Positions 1 to 8,920 of a stretch of 64,000 nucleotides of DNA are shown in pieces. The DNA lies in the NCBI RefSeq assembly GCF_018457165.1, contig NZ_JAFMNX010000002.1, forward strand, positions 1-64,000, written 5' to 3'. A model generated the notes under the pieces. It did not search any database. It was not told the DNA's origin and saw nothing but the letters and a program-made list of their open reading frames with translations. The DNA is from Tianweitania aestuarii. Lineage in GTDB: Bacteria > Pseudomonadota > Alphaproteobacteria > Rhizobiales > Rhizobiaceae. Numbering within the stretch: position 1 is the stretch's first letter; each line of letters begins with the position of its first letter. The position numbers and the translations under genes are program-made.

Positions 1-59
1 CTCCCAGGTTTCAGCGAATACGACCGGATCCATCCTCCTCCCAGGAACCGGTCACTCAT

Positions 60-97
60 ACGACGCCCGCCGGATCTCCTCCCCCGGCGGGCGTCGT
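60..97. terminator. Strong GC-rich hairpin upstream of trmFO
   Basis: A perfect 13-bp inverted repeat (61-73 with 84-96), extendable by one A-T pair, encloses a 10-base loop and is followed on the plus strand by TCGTTT. This fits a factor-independent terminator for a plus-strand gene left of the window. The T-tract is short, so termination strength is uncertain. Bases 1-59 contain no gene that I can recognise. Confidence 0.6.
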
Positions 98-185
98 CGT
101 TTCGGGACGGTTCTCTCCGCATCTTGATCCCAGCAACCGCCGTCCTGCGATTGCGCAGCAAGCGGCAAGAGCGTATCTCAGCCCT

Positions 186-1613
186 ATGACATCAGATCCC
201 ATTCACATCATCGGCGGCGGTCTCGCCGGGTCCGAAGCGTCCTGGCAGATTGCATCCGCCGGCATCCCCGTTGTTTTGCATGAAATGCGCCCGGTGCGTG
301 GCACCGAAGCGCATAAAACCGACGGCCTGGCCGAACTCGTTTGCTCCAATTCCTTCCGGTCGGACGACGCGCAAGCCAATGCCGTTGGCCTGCTCCATGC
401 CGAAATGCGGCTGGCAAATTCGCTGATCATGGCCTGCGCCGACGCCAACCAGGTTCCAGCCGGCGGCGCGCTGGCCGTTGACCGCGATGGCTTCTCGCAG
501 GCCGTCACGGCAAAGCTCGAAGCCCATCCGCTGATCACGATCGAGCGCGAGGAACTGGGCGGCCTTCCACCGGAGGCGTGGGATCAGGTCATCGTCGCCA
601 CCGGCCCGCTGACGGCACCCGGCCTCGCCAGCGCCATTCAGACAGAGACGGGCGCCGATGCGCTGGCCTTCTTCGACGCCATTGCGCCGATCGTGCATTA
701 CGACACGATCGACATGAACAAGGCCTGGTTCCAGTCGCGCTACGACAAGGTCGGTCCCGGCGGCACGGGCAAGGACTACATCAACTGTCCGATGGACAAG
801 GATCAGTACTACGCCTTCGTGCAGGCGCTGATCGACGGTGGCAAGACCGAGTTCAAGGATTGGGAAGGCACACCCTATTTCGACGGCTGTCTGCCGATCG
901 AGGTCATGGCCGAGCGCGGCGTCGAAACCCTGCGCCACGGCCCGATGAAGCCGATGGGCCTCACCAACGCCCATGATCCCCTCACAAAGGCTTATGCGGT
1001 CGTGCAGCTGCGCCAGGACAATGCGCTCGGCACACTCTACAACATGGTCGGCTTCCAGACGAAGCTGAAACATGCCGAGCAGGTTCGCATCTTCCGCATG
1101 ATTCCCGGCCTGGAAAATGCCGACTTCGCGCGGCTCGGCGGTTTGCACCGCAACACCTATCTCAACTCGCCGACCCTGCTCGACCATTCACTGCAGCTGA
1201 AGTCGCGGCCAGGTCTGCGCTTTGCCGGCCAGATCACGGGTTGCGAAGGTTACGTCGAAAGCTCAGCCATCGGCCTTCTGGCTGGCCGCTTCGCCGCAGC
1301 CGAACGTCAGGGCGAAACGCCTTCCGTGCCGCCCTACACAACAGCCTTCGGTGCGCTGCTCGGTCACATCACCGGCGGACACATCGTGTCCGACGATGAG
1401 CCCGGCAAGCGCTCGTTCCAGCCGATGAACGTCAATTTCGGCCTGTTCCCACCTGTGGAAGCGCCGAAAACGGCCGGCAAGCGTCTGCGCGGCAAGGACA
1501 AGATCGTCGCCAAGCGCCATGCGATCACCTCGCGCGCCATTGCCGATTGCCGCGAATGGCTCGGCCTGCCGCCTTTGCCGGTCGTGGAAGAAGTTGCGGA
1601 AGCGGCTGAGTAA
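186..1613 (+). CDS. trmFO: tRNA (uracil-54-C5)-methyltransferase, folate/FAD-dependent (TrmFO)
   Basis: 475 residues, the normal TrmFO length. The protein makes ribothymidine 54 in the T-loop of tRNA using methylene-tetrahydrofolate and FADH2 instead of S-adenosylmethionine. An N-terminal dinucleotide-binding motif (GGGLAGSEA, about residues 10-18) binds FAD. Cys53 in LVCSNS and the Cys of DGCLPIE match the two conserved cysteines of the family. The ATG at 186 places the FAD motif at the expected distance; no strong ribosome-binding site is visible. Its stop (1611-1613) abuts the stop of the convergent gene at 1614 with no spacer. Confidence 0.95.
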   Translation: MTSDPIHIIGGGLAGSEASWQIASAGIPVVLHEMRPVRGTEAHKTDGLAELVCSNSFRSDDAQANAVGLLHAEMRLANSLIMACADANQVPAGGALAVDRDGFSQAVTAKLEAHPLITIEREELGGLPPEAWDQVIVATGPLTAPGLASAIQTETGADALAFFDAIAPIVHYDTIDMNKAWFQSRYDKVGPGGTGKDYINCPMDKDQYYAFVQALIDGGKTEFKDWEGTPYFDGCLPIEVMAERGVETLRHGPMKPMGLTNAHDPLTKAYAVVQLRQDNALGTLYNMVGFQTKLKHAEQVRIFRMIPGLENADFARLGGLHRNTYLNSPTLLDHSLQLKSRPGLRFAGQITGCEGYVESSAIGLLAGRFAAAERQGETPSVPPYTTAFGALLGHITGGHIVSDDEPGKRSFQPMNVNFGLFPPVEAPKTAGKRLRGKDKIVAKRHAITSRAIADCREWLGLPPLPVVEEVAEAAE

Positions 1614-2453
1614 TTACCAGCCGCGCGCAGCACGGCGCATCAGGATCCATTGACGACGAAGATCCGACAGCGGACGGGCCTCATCAAAGGGCTTGTCCGC
1701 CTTCACCTTGCCGAGATGCGCCGGCGTCAAGGCGACGGGAAGCAGAGCTGGGCGCAAGGAAGCGGGCAGTGCTGCCGCAGCCACGGCGAACTTGCCGTAA
1801 TGCTCCTGCGCCAAGGCAGCCATCATCTCCACCGCAGCCCGCACGCCGTCTGCGTTGTCACCGGCCAGAAAACTCTCCGGCGTCAGACCGGCAGCTTGGA
1901 GCAGATCGAGCGGCACGCTGCATTTGCCCCGCGCACGGTGAAGCGGCATCAAGCGGATCAGCCCCGCAATCCCCATCGCACAGCCGCCATGCCCTGCAGC
2001 CTCGGCCGCAAGCGGCGCTGTTTCCGCGTCGAGGATCAAACAAGCCAACTGGATGGTCGCCGACGCCGTTTGCCCGCAATAAGCTTCCAGCTCGGTACGG
2101 TCCGGGAACGGGTCTGCGTAGAGATCGCCGATCCGCGCATCGAGATAGGCCTCGAAGGCGGCAGGCGGCAGCTTGAAGTCGGTGATGGTTTGAAGCAGCG
2201 CATTGGCGAGCGGAACACCCTCGCCGCTATACGCACCGCCGGTCAGAACATCGCGCCACCATTGCAGACGGATCTCGCCGGGCAGCGCTTCGCGCACACG
2301 CGCGGTGATCTCGGCCACTTCCGCATTGAAGGCATAAAGCGCGAAAAGATGCGCCCGCTTGTTCTCCGGCGCGTAGAGGACGCTGAGGTAACGATCGCGA
2401 TCGGATTGTGCGACGCGCGCGCGGCAGATCTCGGCGTCGCTGAGCTTCATCAC
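1614..2453 (-). CDS. Squalene/phytoene synthase family protein, NDUFAF6-like
   Basis: 279 residues with the all-helical fold signature of the squalene/phytoene synthase superfamily (LFALYAFNAEVAEI, then RLQWWRDVL near residues 66-74). The aspartate-rich DxxxD diphosphate-binding motifs of true synthases are not visible: the first site reads NAEVAEI. This resembles the mitochondrial complex I assembly factor NDUFAF6 more than a working prenyl synthase. It is last in yajC-secDF-Mth938-this gene, and its ATG overlaps the upstream stop by four bases (ATGA), implying translational coupling. Function inferred: assembly or maintenance of a respiratory membrane complex. A terpenoid enzyme remains possible but is less likely. 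Confidence 0.75.
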   Translation of the reverse strand: MMKLSDAEICRARVAQSDRDRYLSVLYAPENKRAHLFALYAFNAEVAEITARVREALPGEIRLQWWRDVLTGGAYSGEGVPLANALLQTITDFKLPPAAFEAYLDARIGDLYADPFPDRTELEAYCGQTASATIQLACLILDAETAPLAAEAAGHGGCAMGIAGLIRLMPLHRARGKCSVPLDLLQAAGLTPESFLAGDNADGVRAAVEMMAALAQEHYGKFAVAAAALPASLRPALLPVALTPAHLGKVKADKPFDEARPLSDLRRQWILMRRAARGW

Positions 2454-2839
2454 TCGACGCTGAACAGCGCCGCTGCCACGGCGCGATCTTCCGCCAGAAG
2501 CACGTTGTAGGTCCGCACCGCGGCACCCGTGGACATGGGATCGGACGAGATGCCGAGATCGCGGAAGCGCGTCTTCAGGTCCTTGGGCAAGGGCTGGAGC
2601 GAAGGTCCGGTGCCAACCAGCAGCACTTCCACGCTGTTGGCTTCGGCAATCAAGCGCTCGAAGTCGACTTCGGTCAGAGCCGCGCGATCAGCGGGCTCCC
2701 AGCCATAGATGCCCGATGGCAGGCACAGAATGGAGCCGCGATGCGACATCTCCGCAAAACGGAAGCCGCCGTCGCCATAGGCTTCGATCGGCGCCCGTCC
2801 GGGAAAGTGTGCCTGCCGGATCTCCAATCCCCGTGCCAT
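2450..2839 (-). CDS. Mth938-like domain protein (NDUFAF3/AAMDC family)
   Basis: About 129 residues beginning MARGLEIRQAHFPGRAPIEAYG. The pattern (GGGFRF-like stretch, SHRGSILCLPSGIYGW, then VEVLLVGTGPSLQPLP) is that of the Mth938/DUF498 fold, which includes human NDUFAF3, an assembly factor of respiratory complex I. I start at ATG 2839 and not further upstream because it lies 10 bases after the secDF stop with GAGG about 10 bases before it; a longer start would run into secDF. The stop overlaps the next gene by ATGA. The biochemical role in bacteria is not established. Confidence 0.85.
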   Translation of the reverse strand: MARGLEIRQAHFPGRAPIEAYGDGGFRFAEMSHRGSILCLPSGIYGWEPADRAALTEVDFERLIAEANSVEVLLVGTGPSLQPLPKDLKTRFRDLGISSDPMSTGAAVRTYNVLLAEDRAVAAALFSVE

Positions 2840-2849
2840 CAGCGCAGCC

Positions 2850-5411
2850 TCACGACTTCGACGGCTGCGTGCCGGCTGGCAGGCCCGGCGCTGCGTCGGC
2901 ATCCTTGTCGAACGTGGCGGGGCGCAGCTTGAACAGGATCAAGAGCGGACCCGCGATGAACAGCGAGGAATAGGTGCCGACGAACACACCGATGATGATG
3001 GCCGTCACGAACGACGCCAGAACATCGCCACCGAAGAAGTACAGGGCAAACAGCGCCAGAAGCACGGTCAGACCAGTGAGGATGGTGCGCGACAGCGTCT
3101 GGTTCAGGGCGATGTTGATCACCTGATCCAGCGGCATCTTCTTGTAGCGCCGCAGCATCTCTCGAATACGGTCATAGATCACGACCGTGTCGTTGATCGA
3201 GTAACCCACCACCGTCAGGATCGCCGCGATGCTCGACAGGTTGAACTCCAGACCGAACAGCACATAAACACCGATGATGACGATCACGTCATGCACCGTG
3301 GAAACCACCGCACCAACGCCGAACTGCCACTCAAAGCGGAACCAGATGTAGATCAGCAGCGCCAGCATCGAAAGAATGACGCCGACCGTGCTGGTCCAGG
3401 CAAGCTCACCCGAAACCGTCGGACCGACCACCTCGACGCGCGGGAAGTCGTATTCGGCTCCCAGCTCGCCCTGGATCTTTGCGACAACCGACTGCTCGGC
3501 ATTGTCGCCGGCCGATTGCGTGCCGACGCGCACCATCAGCGCGCCATCGCCGCCGATTTCCTGAACCTGAACCTCACCCATGTTGAGTTCGTTCAAGCGG
3601 CTGCGAACATCCGCGGCATCGGCCGTGCCATTCTTCGACTGCAACTCGATCAGCGAACCGCCGAGGAAGTCGATGCCGTAATTGAACGGCGTCACGGCAA
3701 CCAGCGCGATCACACCGAGCGACACCAGGCCCGACAGTGCGAAGCCGATATTGCGCCAGCGCATGAACGGAATGGTCGGGTTGAGCGGGAGATAATGCAC
3801 GAGGCCCGCCGGATATTCCTTCGGACGCGAACGACGAACCCACACAGCCACCAGCCAGCGCGTCAACGTGAAGGCGGTGAACACGGTGGTGATGATGCCG
3901 ATGCCGAGCGTCACGGCAAAACCGCGAACCGGACCGGTTCCCATGTAGAACAGGATCGCTGCCACGATCAGGGTCGTGACGTTCGCATCCACCACGGTCG
4001 CCAGCGCCTGCCGGAAACCCGAATCGAAGGACTGAACCAGCGACCGTCCCTGAGCACGCTCTTCACGCACGCGCTCGAAGATGATGACGTTGGAATCCAC
4101 AGCCATGCCCATGGTGAGCACGATACCTGCAATGCCCGGAAGCGTCAGCGTCGCGCCGAGAAGCGTCAGCAACGACACGATGAGTGCGACGTTTGCGGCG
4201 AGCGCGATGTTCGCGATCACGCCGAGCTTGCCATAGACCACCAGCATGCAGACGACGACCAAAAGCGCGCCAACGGCCGAAGCCAGCTTGCCTGCATTGA
4301 TCGAGTCTTCGCCAAGGCTTGGGCCGACGGTGCGTTCTTCAACGATCGTCAGATCGGCCGGCAATGCGCCTGCACGCAGCAGAACGGCCAGATCGCTCGC
4401 GCTCTGCGCGTCGAAGCTGCCCGAAATCTGACCCTGGCCGCCGAGGATCGGTTCGCGGATTTGCGGTGCAGACACGACCTGATTGTCGAGAATGATGGCA
4501 AACAGCTTGCCGACATTCTGCTGCGTCGCCTGGCCGAAGCGTTGTGCGCCCTGGCTGTCGAAGCGGAACGACACCGTCCACTGATTGGAGCGCTGGTCGA
4601 GCGAAGGCTGCGCATCGGTCAGGTTTTCACCCGAAACGATCACGCGGTTTTCGATCAGATAGGGCACAGGCGGATCGTCGGTGGAATACATCACGGTGGA
4701 GCCAGCCGGCGCACGGCCGCTGATGGCTTCCTGAACCGGCACGGACTGATCCACCATCTGGAAGGTCAGCTTCGCCGTTTGGCCGAGAATGTCCTTGAGG
4801 CGCTGCGGATCCTGCAGGCCAGGCACCTGAACCAGAATGCGGTCCGTGCCCTGCCGCTGGATGATCGGCTCGGTCGTGCCGAGCTCGTTGACGCGGCGGC
4901 CGATGACCTCGACCGACTGCTGAACAGCCGAAGAGGTGCGATAGGTAATGCCGGCATCCGTCAGGGTCAGGCGGAACAGCCCCTGCTCCGGCTCGTCCAG
5001 TGCCAGTTCCGAAACGCTGCCGGCGCTGAACAGGCTGGTCGAGATCGGCGCGGTCAGGCCTTCGAGAGCCGTGCGCGCAGCATCGATCTGGCTTGAGTCG
5101 CGGATGCGAACCTGAACGGCATGGTTGGACCCGGACAGGCCGGAATAACCAATCCGCGCATCGCGCAAGGTCGTGCGGATCGAATCGCGGGTGGCTTCAA
5201 GACGATCGTTGATCAGATCTTCCGGATTGACCTGCAACAGGATGTGCGAGCCACCCTGCAGATCGAGGCCGAGCGTCATCGCGCGCTTGGGCATCCAGCT
5301 CGGCAGAGAATCGATCGTCTGCTGAGACAACATGTTTGGAATTGAAACCAATACGCCGAGGGCTACGACAACCCAGATCGCGATGGTCTTCCAGCGGGAA
5401 AAATATAGCAT
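2850..5411 (-). CDS. secDF: Protein translocase subunits SecD and SecF fused (SecDF)
   Basis: 853 residues, a single-chain fusion. The SecD half (about 1-510) starts with a transmembrane helix and the DLQGGSHILL motif, has a large periplasmic region and then five more helices. The SecF half (about 530-840) has six helices and includes GIDFLGGSLIEL and the VVGYSINDTVVIYDRIRE motif. SecDF uses the proton gradient to pull exported proteins out of SecYEG on the periplasmic side. The ATG at 5411 has AGAGG five bases upstream. It lies 54 bases after yajC, the usual partner, and is followed closely by the Mth938-like gene. Confidence 0.97.
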   Translation of the reverse strand: MLYFSRWKTIAIWVVVALGVLVSIPNMLSQQTIDSLPSWMPKRAMTLGLDLQGGSHILLQVNPEDLINDRLEATRDSIRTTLRDARIGYSGLSGSNHAVQVRIRDSSQIDAARTALEGLTAPISTSLFSAGSVSELALDEPEQGLFRLTLTDAGITYRTSSAVQQSVEVIGRRVNELGTTEPIIQRQGTDRILVQVPGLQDPQRLKDILGQTAKLTFQMVDQSVPVQEAISGRAPAGSTVMYSTDDPPVPYLIENRVIVSGENLTDAQPSLDQRSNQWTVSFRFDSQGAQRFGQATQQNVGKLFAIILDNQVVSAPQIREPILGGQGQISGSFDAQSASDLAVLLRAGALPADLTIVEERTVGPSLGEDSINAGKLASAVGALLVVVCMLVVYGKLGVIANIALAANVALIVSLLTLLGATLTLPGIAGIVLTMGMAVDSNVIIFERVREERAQGRSLVQSFDSGFRQALATVVDANVTTLIVAAILFYMGTGPVRGFAVTLGIGIITTVFTAFTLTRWLVAVWVRRSRPKEYPAGLVHYLPLNPTIPFMRWRNIGFALSGLVSLGVIALVAVTPFNYGIDFLGGSLIELQSKNGTADAADVRSRLNELNMGEVQVQEIGGDGALMVRVGTQSAGDNAEQSVVAKIQGELGAEYDFPRVEVVGPTVSGELAWTSTVGVILSMLALLIYIWFRFEWQFGVGAVVSTVHDVIVIIGVYVLFGLEFNLSSIAAILTVVGYSINDTVVIYDRIREMLRRYKKMPLDQVINIALNQTLSRTILTGLTVLLALFALYFFGGDVLASFVTAIIIGVFVGTYSSLFIAGPLLILFKLRPATFDKDADAAPGLPAGTQPSKS

Positions 5412-5465
5412 GTTGCCTCTATCGGCGAGAAAGACATTGCGGCGGGCATGCCGCCGCGAATGCGG

Positions 5466-5807
5466 TTATTTCTTGGCGTTCTGGTTGGCGACGGGCTCGC
5501 CCTTCACGCGCACATCGGCGATCGTGGAGCGCAGCGCCGTCACTTTCATGCCGTTGCCGAGATCGACTTCGAGCTCGTTGTCGTCGATCACCTTGACGAC
5601 CTTGCCGACCAGACCGCCGCCGGTCACGACCGTGTCGCCGCGGCGAACGTTCGACAGCATCTCGCCGCGCTTCTTCAGCTGCGCGCGCTGCGGGCGGATG
5701 ATCAGGAAGTACATGATGACGAAGATCAGGATGAACGGCAAAACGCTCATCAGGATCTCGGGTGTCCCGCCGGTTGCGGATTGGGCATAGGCCGGTGTGA
5801 CGAACAT
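5466..5807 (-). CDS. yajC: Preprotein translocase subunit YajC
   Basis: 113 residues. One transmembrane helix (about 20-40, ILMSVLPFILIFVIMYFLII) is followed by the hallmark RPQ and a small SH3-like cytoplasmic domain (RRGDTVVTGGGLVGKVVKV). YajC associates with SecDF at the SecYEG channel. It is the first gene of the yajC-secDF operon. The 176 bases upstream (5808-5983) separate it from the divergent DUF815 gene and must hold both promoters. Confidence 0.96.
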   Translation of the reverse strand: MFVTPAYAQSATGGTPEILMSVLPFILIFVIMYFLIIRPQRAQLKKRGEMLSNVRRGDTVVTGGGLVGKVVKVIDDNELEVDLGNGMKVTALRSTIADVRVKGEPVANQNAKK

Positions 5808-5983
5808 GCTGCGAATCTCCAGACAAAGCGATAGGCGGCAGGCGCGAGGCCTCCCGAAAGTGCGCGGACTATAGTCGCCCGCCTGACATAAGCAACCGCC
5901 TCACCGCCGAAGTCCCGTGCTTTTCGTTGCCGGAACCGCATGATAGAGCCCGCTTCGGCCTTAAGCGAAGATGGTTGTGAGCG

Positions 5984-6856
5984 ATGATGAACGAGACGAA
6001 CCTCGAAGACCTCGGTTCTAAACTGGATCGTCTGATCGCCGCCATCGAGCGGCTGGGGCCACAGCCCTCCACCGCGCCGGACTTCACGCAGGCCGAATGT
6101 TTCGTGTGGTCGGCCGAAAAAACCGCGCTCGATCCCGTTCCCAACGTCAATCGCGTCGACATCGGTCTCATCAAGGGTGTCGATCATGTGCGCGACATTC
6201 TGGTCGACAACACCGACCGCTTCGCACGCGGCCTTCCCGCCAACAATGTGCTGCTGTGGGGCGCGCGTGGCATGGGCAAGTCCTCGCTCGTGAAGGCCGC
6301 TCACGCCGCGATCAATCATGCGTCAGACCATCCTCTTAAGCTGATCGAGATCCATCGCGAAGACATCGACACGCTGCCGAAACTGCTCGGCATGCTGAAA
6401 ACGTCCGATGCGCGCTTCATCCTGTTTTGTGACGACCTGTCCTTTGATCACGACGACACCTCCTACAAGTCGCTGAAGGCGGCACTCGAAGGCGGCGTCG
6501 AAGGACGGCCGGACAATGTCATTTTCTACGCGACCTCCAACCGCCGGCATCTCCTGCCGCGCGACATGATCGACAATGAGCGCTCCACGGCGATCAATCC
6601 CGGCGAAGCGGTGGAAGAGAAGGTCTCCTTGTCGGACCGGTTTGGCCTTTGGCTCGGCTTCCACAAGTGCACGCAGGACGATTATCTCGCGATGGTGCAA
6701 GGCTATGCCGAACACTACAAGCTCGACGTCGATGCCGATCGCCTGGTGGCGGAAGCGCTGGAATGGGCGACCACCCGCGGCGGCCGTTCGGGTCGTGTCG
6801 CCTGGCAGTTCGTGCAGGATCTCGCTGGCCGGTTGAACCAGCAGCTCAAGAACTGA
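5984..6856 (+). CDS. DUF815 family AAA-type ATPase
   Basis: 290 residues. Walker A is GARGMGKS (93-100) and a Walker-B-like FILFCDDL is near 146-152. The family signature FYATSNRRHLLP and the adjacent sensor region are intact. DUF815 proteins are AAA+-like ATPases of unknown substrate, common beside secDF/yajC in alphaproteobacteria. ATG at 5984 or 5987 both fit. The gene runs opposite to its neighbours and ends in a shared hairpin terminator facing nlpD. Role unknown; do not over-interpret beyond ATP binding. Confidence 0.88.
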   Translation: MMNETNLEDLGSKLDRLIAAIERLGPQPSTAPDFTQAECFVWSAEKTALDPVPNVNRVDIGLIKGVDHVRDILVDNTDRFARGLPANNVLLWGARGMGKSSLVKAAHAAINHASDHPLKLIEIHREDIDTLPKLLGMLKTSDARFILFCDDLSFDHDDTSYKSLKAALEGGVEGRPDNVIFYATSNRRHLLPRDMIDNERSTAINPGEAVEEKVSLSDRFGLWLGFHKCTQDDYLAMVQGYAEHYKLDVDADRLVAEALEWATTRGGRSGRVAWQFVQDLAGRLNQQLKN

Positions 6857-6876
6857 ACCGAACGCACCGAAACGAG

Positions 6877-6916
6877 AAAAGCCCGCCACGCTGAAGAACA
6901 AGCGTGGCGGACTTTT
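6877..6916. terminator. Bidirectional terminator between DUF815 gene and nlpD
   Basis: A 16-bp inverted repeat with one mismatch (6877-6892 with 6901-6916) and an 8-base loop. It has AAAA on the left and TTTT on the right, so it can act for both converging genes. Confidence 0.85.
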
Positions 6917-6980
6917 CGAGGGGAACCGGACTGGAGGAACAGCCCCCCGGTCATGGAATCCGTTGAGTCTTTTTTCCCGG

Positions 6981-8159
6981 CTATTCTAGGAAGGTCGATG
7001 GATCGACCGGCGAAGAATTCTTGCGCACTTCGAAGTGCAGCTTCGGGCTTTCGGTGGAACCGCTCATGCCCGACAACGCCAGTTCCTGACCGCGCTTGAC
7101 CGTCTGGCCGCGCTGCACCTTCAGCGAGCTGGCATGGCCGTAAACGGTGACGAGGCCGTTCTCGTGGCGCACCAGAACGGTGTTGCCGAATTCCTTAAGA
7201 CCGTCGCCGGCATAGATCACCACGCCGTTTTCGGCTGCCTTCACCGGCGTACCTTCCGGCACGGCGATGTCGATGCCGTCGCCAGCCTTGCCGGCACCCT
7301 TGCCGTAGCTGCCGATGACCTTGCCGCGTACCGGCCAGCGCATCTTGCCGATGCCGGTACCGCCAGGCGCTTCGGCGTCCGAATCTTCCACGATGGCGCG
7401 CGCCGTCTGCTTCGGCGGCGTATAGGATGCCTGCTGGGCCGGCGCTTCGGCAGGCTTCGCGGTTGCAACCTGCGGCGCGGCGGCGGCGGGAGCAGCAGCC
7501 GGTGCGGCAGGAGCACCGGGCGCAGCCAGCGGCTTCGGTGCGGCAGCGAGCTGCGTTTGCGCAGGCTTGGCGCCGACACCCGGTACGACAAGCGTCTGGC
7601 CGATGCGGATGTTGCCGTCGCTCAAACCATTGGCGGCCTTCAGATTGTCAACGCTGACGCCAGTCTTGCGGGACACGCCAGACAGCGTATCGCCCGACTC
7701 AACCGTGTAGCTGCCGCCACGCGTCGGTGCCTTGGCAGTGTTGGTCGGAGCGCTTGGGAGCGATGGTGCAGCCTTGGGCAGGGATGCGACCTGAACGGGC
7801 TGCGACTGGCTCGACGTGGGCTGAAGAGCTGTGTTGCGGGACCCCATCGGCGCGTCGCTTGCGGCTGGCGACAAAGGCGGCAGGCTGGAGCGGCCAGACT
7901 GTCCACCCGACATGCTCACCGGCGCCATTGCGCTGCGCTGAACCGATCCGCTCGGCGCTGCCGGCAAGGCCGACGGCTGACCGTAGGACTGGTTCGCTGG
8001 AGCGGCCGAAGCCGTCTGCGTTCCCGTGGAAGACGTTGTGAACATGTCGCTCGTAAAGCGCGACACGCCGGAAGAGCAACCAGCGGCAACGCCCGCCAGA
8101 AGAAGTGCGGCGCCCCGAAGCATGAGGCGTCCATTCCCGTTCAGGACTTTCAATTGCAT
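6981..8159 (-). CDS. nlpD: LysM-M23 lipoprotein, NlpD-like amidase activator
   Basis: 392 residues from ATG 8159. A lipoprotein signal ends at Cys28 (LAGVAAGC). A long Ala/Pro/Ser linker is followed by a LysM peptidoglycan-binding domain (about 150-194) and a C-terminal LytM/M23 domain (about 273-392). The M23 metal site is broken: Gly replaces the first His of the HxGxD motif (AGDGID) and Lys replaces the first His of HxH (PKLHFEV). NlpD and EnvC show the same kind of loss and activate N-acetylmuramoyl-amidases instead of cutting wall themselves. The surE-pcm-nlpD order matches the enterobacterial one. It probably acts at septation from the outer-membrane side. Confidence 0.88.
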   Translation of the reverse strand: MQLKVLNGNGRLMLRGAALLLAGVAAGCSSGVSRFTSDMFTTSSTGTQTASAAPANQSYGQPSALPAAPSGSVQRSAMAPVSMSGGQSGRSSLPPLSPAASDAPMGSRNTALQPTSSQSQPVQVASLPKAAPSLPSAPTNTAKAPTRGGSYTVESGDTLSGVSRKTGVSVDNLKAANGLSDGNIRIGQTLVVPGVGAKPAQTQLAAAPKPLAAPGAPAAPAAAPAAAAPQVATAKPAEAPAQQASYTPPKQTARAIVEDSDAEAPGGTGIGKMRWPVRGKVIGSYGKGAGKAGDGIDIAVPEGTPVKAAENGVVIYAGDGLKEFGNTVLVRHENGLVTVYGHASSLKVQRGQTVKRGQELALSGMSGSTESPKLHFEVRKNSSPVDPSTFLE

Positions 8160-8215
8160 GGTACCGACCCGCACCCACCCGTTACAAACTATGAGGGTAT
8201 TAAGCGCGGTTAGCG

Positions 8216-8230
8216 TTACTGTCGGGTTAA
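8216..8230. promoter_or_regulatory. CtrA-like box upstream of nlpD
   Basis: TTAC-N7-TTAA on the plus strand, one mismatch from the alphaproteobacterial CtrA consensus TTAA-N7-TTAA. It lies 57-71 bases before the nlpD ATG and is followed by a perfect 10-base palindrome TTCAGCTGAA (8231-8240). Matches of this quality occur by chance, so this is only a candidate. Confidence 0.3.
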
Positions 8231-8266
8231 TTCAGCTGAATCAAAGGCAAGTTTTAGCAGAACTTG

Positions 8267-8920
8267 TCAGAGTGCCTCGGCCATGCCGTGGGTCATCGGC
8301 TGCAGCCGGATGGTGCCAACTTCCTGTTCCTCGAACCGGCTTCCGGTCTTGGTCAGGCGCACCAGCATCTGCGGTTCGTCGGCTGGTCCGATCGGCGCGA
8401 TCATCACGCCACCGCTGGACAGCTGATCCACGAAACCGCGCGGCAATTCGTCGAACGAGGCCCATGCGATGATGCGGTCGAACGGCCCTTCAGCCGCAAC
8501 CCCATGCGCGCCATCCGCCTGGCGAATCATCACATTGCCGATCCCAAGCGCTTCGATGCGCGAGCGCGCCTGCTGCACGAGCGTCTTGTAGCGTTCGAGC
8601 GTCAGAACACGCGCCGAAAGTCGGCCCATGACGGCCGCCGTATAGCCACTGCCGGTACCGATTTCGAGCACGCGCGTGCTGCTGGTCAGTTCAAGCGCAG
8701 CTAGGACCTTCGCCTGGATATCGACACCCTCCAGCGCCTCCCCGCAAGGGATCGGCAGCATCCGGTCGGACCAGGCATGGTCCTGCCATTGGTCCGGCAC
8801 GAAGGCACGACGCGGCGTTGCTTCAAAGGCGGACAGAACGGTCTTGTCCGTCAGCCCCTGCCCGCGCAGCCGGAGCATGAAGGCGGCGAACCCCTCGCGA
8901 TCGAGCGCGTCGGGTGTCAT
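8267..8920 (-). CDS. pcm: Protein-L-isoaspartate O-methyltransferase
   Basis: 217 residues. S-adenosylmethionine motif I is [13 protein letters not shown] (about 84-96), preceded by the family motif for substrate recognition (LPIPCGEAL) where canonical enzymes read (I)SAPHMH, so substrate use may differ. The enzyme repairs isoaspartyl residues in aged proteins. Its ATG overlaps the surE stop by four bases (ATGA), so it is translationally coupled to surE. It is followed by nlpD after 107 bases. Confidence 0.88.
   Translation of the reverse strand: MTPDALDREGFAAFMLRLRGQGLTDKTVLSAFEATPRRAFVPDQWQDHAWSDRMLPIPCGEALEGVDIQAKVLAALELTSSTRVLEIGTGSGYTAAVMGRLSARVLTLERYKTLVQQARSRIEALGIGNVMIRQADGAHGVAAEGPFDRIIAWASFDELPRGFVDQLSSGGVMIAPIGPADEPQMLVRLTKTGSRFEEQEVGTIRLQPMTHGMAEAL

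Noticed and set aside
3291-5096. A 601-codon plus-strand frame opposite secDF
   Set aside because: Antisense shadow with extreme Arg/His/Asp content, no membrane or domain pattern.
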